9,801 nucleotides of DNA from NCBI GenBank assembly GCA_017618435.1, contig JAFZUH010000030.1, positions 1-9,801 on the forward strand, written 5' to 3'. Of this stretch, positions 1-8,700 are shown piece by piece. The position numbers and the translations under genes are program-made. The notes beneath the pieces are model-generated. The model was not told the origin of the DNA, made no database searches, and saw only the letters and a list, made by a program, of their open reading frames with translations. Numbering within the stretch: position 1 is the first letter of the stretch; each line of letters starts with the position of its first letter. The DNA is from Bacteroidales bacterium (GTDB lineage Bacteria > Bacteroidota > Bacteroidia > Bacteroidales > WCHB1-69).

Positions 1-5
1 ATAAT

Positions 6-326
6 ATGAAAAGAATATTAGTATTATTAACAATAATCCTTGGCTTTGGATTAGTATCAATGTCATTTATGACAAATACAAAAGTAAATAGTTCTACAAA
101 AGTGGAAATTAGGGATGATTACAAATTATTATTGAGCAATATTACCTTTTGTGATCCAGATGGACAAACTTGTGGAAGTTGCAATATCTATAAAAAAGAT
201 AATATCCTTTATGCTACCGGATACTATTATCAAATAGAGTACAATCGTAATAGTGAGATGAGTGAATTTCAGTATAGATTTTACCATCTAAGTAGAAAAC
301 ACTGGTGTTATCTTAATATAGATTAA
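6..326 (+). CDS. Small exported protein of unknown function, four cysteines
   Basis: I do not recognise this 106-residue protein. The ATG at position 6 is followed by a typical export signal: MKR, then a hydrophobic stretch at about residues 4-22. There is no lipobox cysteine, so it is either cleaved by signal peptidase I or stays anchored by the N-terminus; it should act in the periplasm or outside. The mature part is short and polar. It has a cysteine cluster at residues 49, 56 and 59 (FCDPDGQTCGSC) and one more cysteine near the C-terminus (101), which could form disulfides. The second half is rich in tyrosine and alternates as beta-strands would (ILYATGYYYQIEY). Only five bases precede the start, so its promoter and any operon partner lie outside the window. 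It is transcribed towards the SDR gene and is more AT-rich than the genes to its right. It could be a small secreted factor or the last gene of an accessory operon. That it is a gene is fairly likely; its function is unknown. Confidence 0.7.
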   Translation: MKRILVLLTIILGFGLVSMSFMTNTKVNSSTKVEIRDDYKLLLSNITFCDPDGQTCGSCNIYKKDNILYATGYYYQIEYNRNSEMSEFQYRFYHLSRKHWCYLNID

Positions 327-349
327 TGCCATTTCCTCTATTAGAAAGC

Positions 350-385
350 AAAAGAGTTTCAAATAAAATTTGGAACTCTTTTTTT
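350..385 (+). terminator. Rho-independent terminator after the small exported protein
   Basis: The inverted repeat AAAAGAGTT (350-358) / AACTCTTTT (374-382) extends inward by a T-G and a C-G pair, and its second arm runs into a T tract ending at 385. It lies 24 bases after the stop codon of the plus-strand gene. Read on the minus strand the hairpin is followed by only four T, so it may also help stop transcription from the convergent SDR gene, but weakly. Confidence 0.8.
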
Positions 386-459
386 ATTGCAAATTTTCAT
401 TGCACACTCTCAATTCAACAGGAAATTCGGCATGTTCAATGCCCGTTTTAATATACCTT

Positions 460-1245
460 TTACAATTGCTTAAAAAATCGCTTTCTAATGCTATCCACAA
501 GGCATAGCGGGCAGATTTTCACCAAGGCAATGGCAATATAATTAAAAGCCCCGGGCACTACCCTTTTGCGACCGCCGAACAAGCCTTTTAAGCCTTTTCG
601 GGCTATCTGTTGAGGCGTGTGCATAAGGTGCCATTTCAGCAGTTGCTTTCTTTTTGCTACGGGCAGATTGTACAAATCGGTATCAACGGCACCGGGAGCC
701 ACATGACATACATTGACACCATATTGTTTCATTTCATAATGTATCGCATAGGAAAATTGTTTGAGGTAGTTTTTCGTGCTGGTATACATTGCCAAGGTCG
801 GAAAAGCCATCCACGCACATATAGAGGTGGCATTGAGTATATATCCCCGCCCCCGTTCCTGCATTTGCTTGCCGAAATAATAGCACAACATGGTCGGCGT
901 TGTAACATGCAGTTGCAACATTTTTGCAACGGTGCTGTCAGCCACCTTGGTGAGCGAACTCCAGAAAAACATGCCCGCATTGTTCACCAAAACATCTATT
1001 GTCAAGTGTTGTGTCTGACAAAAATCGAACACCTCTTTGGCGGATTCGGCTTTGGCCAAGTCCATGACCAGTATTTTTGTTTCTATGGCATACAAATCGT
1101 GCAGAAGTTTGGCTTTTGCCTCCGTTTCCGCTTGCCGGTTGCTGACCAACAGAATGGCATAACCTTTTTTTGCCAATTCTTCCGCGTATGCCGCCCCGAT
1201 GCCGGAACTCGCTCCCGTTACCAATGCCCAACGTGTTTCCATCAT
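460..1245 (-). CDS. SDR family NAD(P)-dependent oxidoreductase
   Basis: A classical short-chain dehydrogenase/reductase of 261 residues, cytosolic, close in type to the DltE/COG0300 group. Residues are numbered from the ATG at 1245. The Rossmann dinucleotide motif TGASSGIG is at 10-17, an Arg at 37 follows the second strand (SNR, a feature often linked to NADP preference), the acidic D62-L lies after strand 4, and NNAG is at 88-91. The catalytic Ser141, Tyr154 and Lys158 (YTSTK) are all present, followed by APG and a threonine-type exit loop (VDTD). The C-terminal tail is hydrophobic then basic, as in many members of this group. The helix-4 Asn of the usual catalytic tetrad appears to be His113 (LQLHV). 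The longer reading frame begins at a TTG at 1278, inside the preceding gene; I prefer the ATG at 1245, whose A is the last base of the VOC stop codon (TAATG), so translation is probably coupled. A second ATG follows directly at 1242. The substrate is unknown. Confidence 0.92.
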   Translation of the reverse strand: MMETRWALVTGASSGIGAAYAEELAKKGYAILLVSNRQAETEAKAKLLHDLYAIETKILVMDLAKAESAKEVFDFCQTQHLTIDVLVNNAGMFFWSSLTKVADSTVAKMLQLHVTTPTMLCYYFGKQMQERGRGYILNATSICAWMAFPTLAMYTSTKNYLKQFSYAIHYEMKQYGVNVCHVAPGAVDTDLYNLPVAKRKQLLKWHLMHTPQQIARKGLKGLFGGRKRVVPGAFNYIAIALVKICPLCLVDSIRKRFFKQL

Positions 1246-2312
1246 TATTCCATAAAACGAAGTAGTTTCACCAAACAATTGGGCAGCGGTTTTTCTCTGT
1301 TGAATTTTTTCAAATTAAGATAAATGCCCAATTTTTTCAGCAACGGTATTTTTTCCGTTTCAACATATTCTATGAGCGTACCTGCAGGGTCTTCGTTGTA
1401 GGCGAAATGCCCTGTTGCCTCGCCCATATCAAACTTACCCGCTTTTTTGCGGCTGTCTATCGTAAAGGGGAAACCCACTTTGGCACAATGTTGTTCCAAA
1501 GCGTCCATATTGGTGATGTCAAAACAGAGTTGTATAAAACCTATATCGCCCCACATTCTTCCATCGAAAATCTTATGAATATCGGTTCTGTCTATGGCTT
1601 GCACGAGTTCTATTTGCGAGTTGGCAAAAATCTTGGAGAAAGAACCTTGTCGAGGTTGGCTGTGTGTCAGCACCACTCTTCTGAACTGATTGGGCGTACC
1701 CAAATAGGCAAAATCGTCAAAGGTAGCGGTTTTGTCGCTCAAGACAACATCGTAACCCAATATTTCTTTGTAAAACCGCATGGATTCTTCCATATTTTGC
1801 GTTCCGACCATGCCGCCGTAAACACCTCCGCAATGGCGTTTTCTGTCCATAAACCAATCGTTGTCGCCTTGTACTATTTGGAACAGATTTTTATAGGGGT
1901 CGCGAAGATAGAACATCGGTTTATCGTCAAAATCTTTAAAAATCGGACTCAAATCAGCCTGTTTTGCTTTCAAAAGTCTGTAACTTTCTTCTACATTTTT
2001 ACTCTTTATTTTGCAGGCAAAAATACCCAAATCGCCCGGGAGAATATCAAACTTTGCAGGATTGGGGGCATGGCTTAAATGTTGCCAAATTTCAAAACCG
2101 CCACCACCTTGCAAATTGATAGCCAAAATAGCATGTCTTTCCCGCTCGGCTCCGCCCATATAAGGAGCCATAATGTCGGCTATAGCCTTTTCGTCAAACA
2201 ATTTCAGACAAACGCCGAAATGTTCTTTGTACCATTGCCATGCCGTGTAAACATCAGGAACGCCAACACCCATCTGTTGGATACCTGAAACAATATATCT
2301 GTCTTTATCCAT
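1245..2312 (-). CDS. VOC (glyoxalase/bleomycin-resistance fold) family protein, two domains
   Basis: A 355-residue protein with two vicinal-oxygen-chelate domains, roughly residues 10-150 and 155-315, then a basic C-terminal tail of about 35 residues. Signs of the fold are the strand-helix starts MGVGVPDVYTAWQWYKEHFG and GTQNMEESMRFYKEILGYDV and the strand endings GGGFEIWQ, DPYKNLFQIVQ, SQIELVQ and AGTLIEYVE. The usual His metal ligands are not in place: the four ligand-bearing positions seem to read Gln/Glu then Gly/Gln in domain 1, and Gly/Glu then Gln/Glu in domain 2, so only domain 2 keeps a plausible three-residue site. VOC proteins include glyoxalases, ring-cleaving dioxygenases, 4-hydroxyphenylpyruvate dioxygenase, epimerases and resistance proteins; I cannot choose among them. 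The open frame extends to a TTG at 2339, but that codon sits inside a good -7 promoter element, so I place the start at the ATG at 2312 behind an A-rich leader. It is the first gene of an operon with the overlapping SDR gene. Confidence 0.85.
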   Translation of the reverse strand: MDKDRYIVSGIQQMGVGVPDVYTAWQWYKEHFGVCLKLFDEKAIADIMAPYMGGAERERHAILAINLQGGGGFEIWQHLSHAPNPAKFDILPGDLGIFACKIKSKNVEESYRLLKAKQADLSPIFKDFDDKPMFYLRDPYKNLFQIVQGDNDWFMDRKRHCGGVYGGMVGTQNMEESMRFYKEILGYDVVLSDKTATFDDFAYLGTPNQFRRVVLTHSQPRQGSFSKIFANSQIELVQAIDRTDIHKIFDGRMWGDIGFIQLCFDITNMDALEQHCAKVGFPFTIDSRKKAGKFDMGEATGHFAYNEDPAGTLIEYVETEKIPLLKKLGIYLNLKKFNREKPLPNCLVKLLRFME

Positions 2313-2336
2313 CTTTGATTGATTTTTTATGCAATG

Positions 2337-2344
2337 CAAAGATA
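2337..2344 (-). promoter_or_regulatory. Bacteroidetes-type -7 promoter element for the VOC-SDR operon
   Basis: The minus strand reads TATCTTTG followed by C, an exact match to the TAnnTTTG(C) -7 element of the Bacteroidetes primary sigma factor. Transcription would begin near 2330, leaving a leader of about 18 A-rich bases before the ATG at 2312. I see no clear TTTG -33 element at the usual distance. The element overlaps the TTG that would otherwise extend the VOC frame, which argues against that start. Confidence 0.7.
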
Positions 2345-2418
2345 GTCATTTTCACAACATAAAATCCATTAAATTTCATGGTAAAAAATGTCTATACGTA
2401 TTATGACGTCTTATCAAC

Positions 2419-2444
2419 AAAAAAGGGCAACCCGAAGGTTGCCC
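2419..2444 (-). terminator. Strong Rho-independent terminator after the giant surface protein
   Basis: On the minus strand, GGGCAACC, the loop TTCG and GGTTGCCC form a perfect 8-bp GC-rich stem (2425-2444), followed at once by six T (2424-2419). The loop is closed by a C-G pair, giving the very stable C(UUCG)G tetraloop. It begins about 30 bases after the stop codon of the giant gene and separates it from the VOC-SDR operon. This is the clearest terminator in the window. Confidence 0.93.
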
Positions 2445-2473
2445 GATACTTGAAAATCTTGAAAAATTCCACT

Positions 2474-2719
2474 TTATTTTTCTATGGTCATTTTCTTAAC
2501 TATTCTTTGACCATTAAATGTCATCGTGTAGAAATAGATGCCGGAAGCCAAACTTGCCGTATTGAATTCAATACGATTGTTTCCGCTCATTGCATTTACT
2601 TCTTCTGTGTAGAGTACCTGACCTGTTACGCTTACAATGTTGAACATTACCTTACCGTCTTCAGGGATAGTGTAGTTTACACTTGTCGTTCCTTTGGCGG
2701 GGTTAGGTATATTCTGGCT
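2474..2719 (-). other. T9SS type A C-terminal sorting domain (residues 2091-2171)
   Basis: The last 81 residues carry the three boxes of the type A sorting signal. They are NIPNPAKGTTSVNYTIPEDG at 2093-2112, the central GQVLYTEEV, and the ending GIYFYTMTFNGQRIVKKM followed by TIEK. In known T9SS cargo this domain is recognised after Sec export, guides the protein across the outer membrane and is removed by the sortase PorU. Its presence implies that the genome encodes a T9SS. Confidence 0.95.
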
Positions 2720-5700
2720 CATTGAGATATTGCTTGCTGTAGCATTTTCAATAGCCAAATCAGTACATTTGGTTACAGGTGCGGCAGTATCGTTAACGGT
2801 TACCATATCGCTGTTGCCTACAAGGTATGCACTAACGGTATAACTTGGAACAGAAGGAATGGTAAACATCGGGAATTCCACTTCTTCGTAATCATCTGCA
2901 TAAATTACGTTTATTGTTTCATCCCATGCAGCCAACTGCGTGCCGTTATTGTCGGCAATTGCAGCATGAAGCCTTACATTGTGGGCATCATCGTTAGGAT
3001 TCTTGTTGCTGACTTTGACTTTCACAATCAGTCTGTCGCCCACTTTGCTGCAAGTTCCGTCATTGGCAGGCACCAAAATACCGTCAATAGACAAGTCATT
3101 GGATTCAATACATTCATTGATTACCGATTGATAACTCAAAGTAGCATTGCACATAGGAGCAACTGTTACCGATACATTGTATTGAACATCGTTAGGAACG
3201 GAATAAGGATAAGCAAATGTGTGTGAAACGCTCGCACCGGCAGACAATACACTTGTCATGGTATCTCTCAAGGTTTCAACAATAGCACCTGTAGAGTTGG
3301 AAACTTCCAAAACAAATACGAGGTCTGTCATATCCGCATCTCCATTGTTGTTTAAGTTCACCACTTGATATATCGGCGTAGCCGGTATCAAACAATTGCT
3401 GGTTGTACTTACCTTTTGAGCATCTACCAATAATGAAGGATTGATTTTTATATCCTTGCTCATGGTATCGTTGTTGGCATTGTTGTCAATTGAAGGCACT
3501 ATTTTAACGGCAATATGATAATTACCATTATTAAATGTCAAACCTGTCGTAATATCAAAAGTATCTTTAGACAGAGCCGCAAGAGTGCCACTTGTCAACG
3601 GATAGGTGAACGAACGTGTCATCGCTCCGGTAATATCCACTTGTAGAGCGGTCGGAGAAACAGAGAAATCTATCGTTTGTGAACTTATATTACCTAACAC
3701 AACAGACAAATCGGTAGTGGCGTTGCAAACGGTAATCGGGCTTGTCAATATATCGGCAACAGCCATATCCTGTTTAGCCGTAACACGTATTCTATCGAGA
3801 TATTGTGCACCGTCATATTGAGACAAGGACAATCTGGTAGCATCAAAAGTAATGATAACGCAAGAAGCACCGATTGCAGAGTCTAACGAAACGGTATGTT
3901 TGTGCCAGCCCATTCTGCCTGAACCGTCATTCTTTTGCAATCTTTCCAAGGCAACATACGAAATACCGCCATTGACAGTATAAGCCACATTGACAAAGTC
4001 TGCCAAAGAACCGGTTGCAACACTTGCACTTGTATCGTGCCAGTACCAGAATTCCAATACAGGTTCTCTGATATTACTAAAGTTCAATTGGCGGGTCATT
4101 AATTTGCTTGTAGCACCACGGTTGCCGTCAAATGTCATCATCGCATTGCCGAATTGAGGAATTACAGTACCTGAAGCGTTGCTGTCAAGCATAATTGTCC
4201 AACTTGCAGCCGTATTGTTACCCCTTACCTGCATAGATTCAGGGAAGCCATTGGAGAAGTTTTCATCTAATGGCAACATCCAACGTGTCGGACCGAAAGT
4301 TGAATATACGGTATCGTTGGTTTTGTTGGTATCTGCACTGCAAGTTACCACTCCTACAAAATTCAATGTACCATTGACATCTACATTAAGCATATCGGTA
4401 ACAACGAAAGAATCCACAACAAACGGCATAAGCGAACCTGTGCTGATAACAGTATCCCAAACAGCGGAATCCGCACCGGAAACATACAAGGTCAATGTCA
4501 TTGGTGTTTGGGTGAAATCAATCATATCCGTACCCACATTTCTTACAGTATATTTTGCCGTAACATGATTTGGTGTACACAGTTCAATGTTGCTTGTATC
4601 AGGTGCAATCATAGCCACCAATTCCAAATCGGAACCTTGAGTACTTACTATTTGAGTATAAGCACCCATTGCAGACATACTCCAACGTTTGTTGCCGTTT
4701 ATATCTGCAGTTACTCCTCTTGTAGGACACATCACTGCTGCATAATTGTTTATATCACCATTTTGTGAAATATCTTTGAATTGCGGGTCTACCGAAACCG
4801 AATTGGAATCTTTGCCGTTCAAGGCTGCTCTCCATGCCGCCAAATCTGTTTTAGCCGCACCTGCATAACCAATATACGTAGTTGTCTGTCCTGCTCTTGG
4901 TCCCCAATAATTATTGTAATCCAAATCACAATTGTTCAAATTGGCAACTGTGCCATAAATAGGATAGTTGGTTGCAGATGAACTGTTGGATACAAAGATA
5001 TTGTTTCTGATACTTGCAGGATATGTAGCATTAACAGTATTAACATAAACGCCATAAGAAGAACCCGTACCTGCATGATAAACGGTATTGTGATACAAAT
5101 TAATTTTAGGATATTGTATATAAAATCCGTTGAAATTACCCGCTCCTGAAAGTTTGCGTATTTCATTGTTGGCCACCAAAGCGGGTACCGTTGTTCCTGT
5201 ACTTGCATTGTGTACATAATATAAACGTATACCATAAGCCGTGCTGGTATTTCTCATCAATATTTTATTGCGAACTATACCGCTGTCAATTCTGACATAA
5301 CCTAAATACATTCCATATATGCTGGACAATGCACCAGCGATTGCAGCGGAAGCAAACTCATTGTCAGCAATTTTATCAAACCCAACATAACTATTGGCAT
5401 AAACTCCATAATTGCGGAATCCATTGAATTTGTTGTCTGTAATTGTTATTCTTGAAGCATTGCCTGCCAATGCTGCATAACCGCTATTGGCATAAGTAAG
5501 ATACAAACCGGCATATCCGTTATTAAATGTATTGTTCAAAATACGCAGACTGCCCATACCCGTATTGCTTGTTGAGCCGGGGAAATAAATGGCAGAACCG
5601 GCTGCGGTAGTAGCGGTCGAACTCATGTTGAACACACAATTTTTGATTTCCACATTACTGCATGCACTGTCAAAATAGATACCGGTAGCAGTTGTCGTTG

Positions 5701-8700
5701 TACCTGTTATTGTCAAATCGTGAATATACACATTGTAGTTTTTGCTTAATACAATCACTTTGTCGCTATTGGACAAAACAACATCTGAAGCGTTACCCGT
5801 TTGAGAGGTAAGTATTATTTCATCATTGCTGTTGAATACTCTTTGGATATAAGAGAAGTTGGCCTGACCATTGTGAGTGCCTGTTTCCATTTCCAAGCGG
5901 AAAGTTCCATGAGATGAAATACCGCAATATTGGGCTATTCTCAAGAATTGCTCAAGCGTAGCAAAATCTGCATTGGCGGAAGGACCGATGGTAAATGTTC
6001 CCGGAGCCAATTGTCTGCTACATGGAACAGACAGCAATGACAAGGTATCATCAGAAGTTACAGGGTCTACTTGACCGTTCGGGTCAGATACCCAGACCGT
6101 GATATTATAAATATTACCGTATGTCATGGCTATATTGCCCAAAAGAACGGTGTCAATAAAATCACAAGACAAACCTTGGGTATAATTATAGGTAACAGGG
6201 GTACCGCCATTTACAGTATAAGAAATAGTACAATTCAAATTCTGGCTACCCTTGTTTCTGATAATCACTTTAAGAGGTTGCGAACCTGGAGTTACGCTTG
6301 TTTCAGGAGAAACTATTTCTTCCAAGGCTACAGAATTTGCAGGCCATGTTCTTGGAACAGCCACCTTGAATCTTGTGGCAGGTCTTGCTTCATCTCCGCC
6401 CGAACTGCGGGTCATACCTGTTACAGTTCCGCAAAAATATGAAGAAGAAACGGCAGTGGTATTGTGTATGTAATAAACCATCAACCCCATACTGTCCGGA
6501 ACATAAATAGGATCTATAAAGTCGCATTCAAACCAACCGCCGTTACTGGTCAGATTTGGTATAGAACCTTGCCATGCCAATGTAGCACCTACAGAAACAG
6601 GGTCTATATAGGCTGTGGTTCCCTCATCTGCAATGCTGGTATAATTTACCAACTTCACATAGAATGATTCACCCGAAACGGGAGCGGTAGGTCCACTGGT
6701 GGACTTCCATGCAATACCATAAAGTGTTTTGCCGCCAACTTCTGAAGCCGCATACAACATTCTTGACCAAGAACTATTTATACCCGAACTTGAAGGAATA
6801 TAAGACAAACTACGGGCACATGTAGAATCTCCGATACCGACATAACCTATAGTTCTGCTGCCGTCAACATAACTTGCCTTACCCAATGAAACGACATTAC
6901 CCATATAGTCTGTGGCTTGAACACTGTAGATAACATCCCAACCATAAGCAAGATTGGCAACTTTTAGCGACCAAAGGTCATTGCCGTTATTGTTCATAGG
7001 CATAGTACCGGAAGTTATTGTACTACCGTTTTGTTTTATTGTATAAACAAGGTCTACTGCGTTGATGGTTCTGCCGGACCTGGAGTGAGCCGAAACCTCA
7101 AATTCAAAAGGTCCTGTCGTATATACGGTATCTTCCATATATTTTTGCCAAGCAAACACAATATCCGCAGAACCGAAAACATAAGTGGTTAAGGTATCGC
7201 TTGTTCTCACGGCTTGACCATTGACTGTATTTGTCCAAACTACAAGGGTATCATAATCGTTCATTTTCGGTGAATAGTTGCCGAGGAAACAACTTGTGGA
7301 AAAATCAGCATACAAATTACCTGTCCATGATACATTGTTGCTTTGAACAACACCGTTCACACTCCAACCTAAAGTTGCTGCTGTTACATTATAATAACCG
7401 GAATTTAATATCTCAACACTAACAGGTGTCTGTCCTGACGGAGAAACAGTAATGGTATCTCCAGTTGCCAATTGCGATAATAATATACCTGTACTGTCTA
7501 TCGGTTTGTTGAGATAGAATCTGGTATGCGGTCTTGAATTGAATGCACTGCCACTTGTTGGAAAACTGCCGTCACTATGACCGCCTACAGGTTTCAAGTC
7601 ATTGGATATAGGGTGAGCGTACCAGTTAGCCGTAGCAACATAACTGCCATCCTTATTATCCACATAAACCATCAAACCATAACCCTTGGGCAAATTAAAC
7701 GGTGTGGTTAAAGCAACATCCACCCAACCGTTGGTTAACGTTGTAAGACTACCCTGCCAAACCAAAGTTGCCCCATCAATTATTGGGTCTATATAAGATG
7801 TACTTGATGACATGGTTGCATCTTGGGTCATTTTAAAATATATTGATATACTATCTGTTGTTTTGCCACCGTTCTGACTTTTCCATGCTATATGAGTAAT
7901 AGGTCCCGGTTGCAATTCTGAAGCCAAATACAAGGTTCTTGACCAAGAATAGTTATAGTAAGAAGTATATGGAGGATAAGACAGTGGCGATGCCGTAATT
8001 GTCGTATCTCCAACATAGATATAATTACTGAATGTTTTTGCAGAAGTAAATGCTGGAGCAATAGCGGAATCCATATTGCCATTGGTATCTTGTCCTATAA
8101 TTTTATAAGAGATAGTTGTTCCGTAAACATATTGAGGAATATAAGCCCGCCACAATGAGTCGCCTTCGTATGCGGTCATTGCTATAGAATCATTTACAGT
8201 ACCCATACCATTAGGTTGTACGGCTGTCCAATACATTTTTGGAGTTTTTATTCTTGCAGCAGTACGTGTTGCCACTTTGGCGTTTACCAAGTATGGACCT
8301 GTATTTGGTACAGTGCTGGCATAAGAGTTCAATAATTGAACAACAGGAGGTTTAATTTCAAATGTAGATGCACGCACTTGGAAAGCATCTATCAACCACC
8401 CGTAATTGACAAGTGTTGCTGCTGTTGCCGTTCTTTTTAAAATAAAACGGAATTGAGCCTTGTCGTAAGACACTTCATTGGTTACATCAAACAACTCTGA
8501 TTTCCACCAAGTGCTATTGACAGGCATTGCATTGCTGTCTGCCGCATTCCAAATATCGTAGGAATTGGCATTAAAACCTACAGCACCATAATTTCTGCCT
8601 GTACCCTTATAGGCAGTAGCAGGAATATCTTTCCATGCTCCCATTTGTCCCATAGCGTCCAAACGATATTGAACCTTACATTCGTCCAATACAGAAACCT

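Noticed and set aside
429..443. Short hairpin GGCAT/ATGCC after the SDR stop codon
   Set aside because: The stem is only 5 bp and is followed on the minus strand by GAATTTCC without a T run. It is too weak to call as a terminator.
1246..1278. Upstream TTG start for the SDR (11 extra residues)
   Set aside because: It lies inside the VOC coding sequence, and the classical SDR N-terminus begins a few residues before TGASSGIG, which the ATG at 1245 provides.
610..1323. Plus-strand open frame of 237 codons opposite the SDR gene
   Set aside because: It lies antisense to a complete SDR with all catalytic motifs, extends into the VOC gene, and its translation is rich in Cys, His and Phe with no domain pattern. 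It is a shadow of the real gene.
1407..2078. Plus-strand open frame of 223 codons opposite the VOC gene
   Set aside because: Antisense to a well-supported two-domain VOC protein; the translation has no recognisable fold, signal or motif.
2313..2339. Upstream TTG start giving the VOC protein nine extra residues
   Set aside because: The TTG is part of the TATCTTTG promoter element, so it would not be transcribed, and the nine residues match no fold feature. The ATG at 2312 fits better.
4640..5992. Polysaccharide lyase activity for the beta-helix region
   Set aside because: The fold resembles pectate-lyase-like helices, but I could not find a convincing cluster of catalytic Asp and Arg/Lys residues, so I left it as a structural or binding domain.
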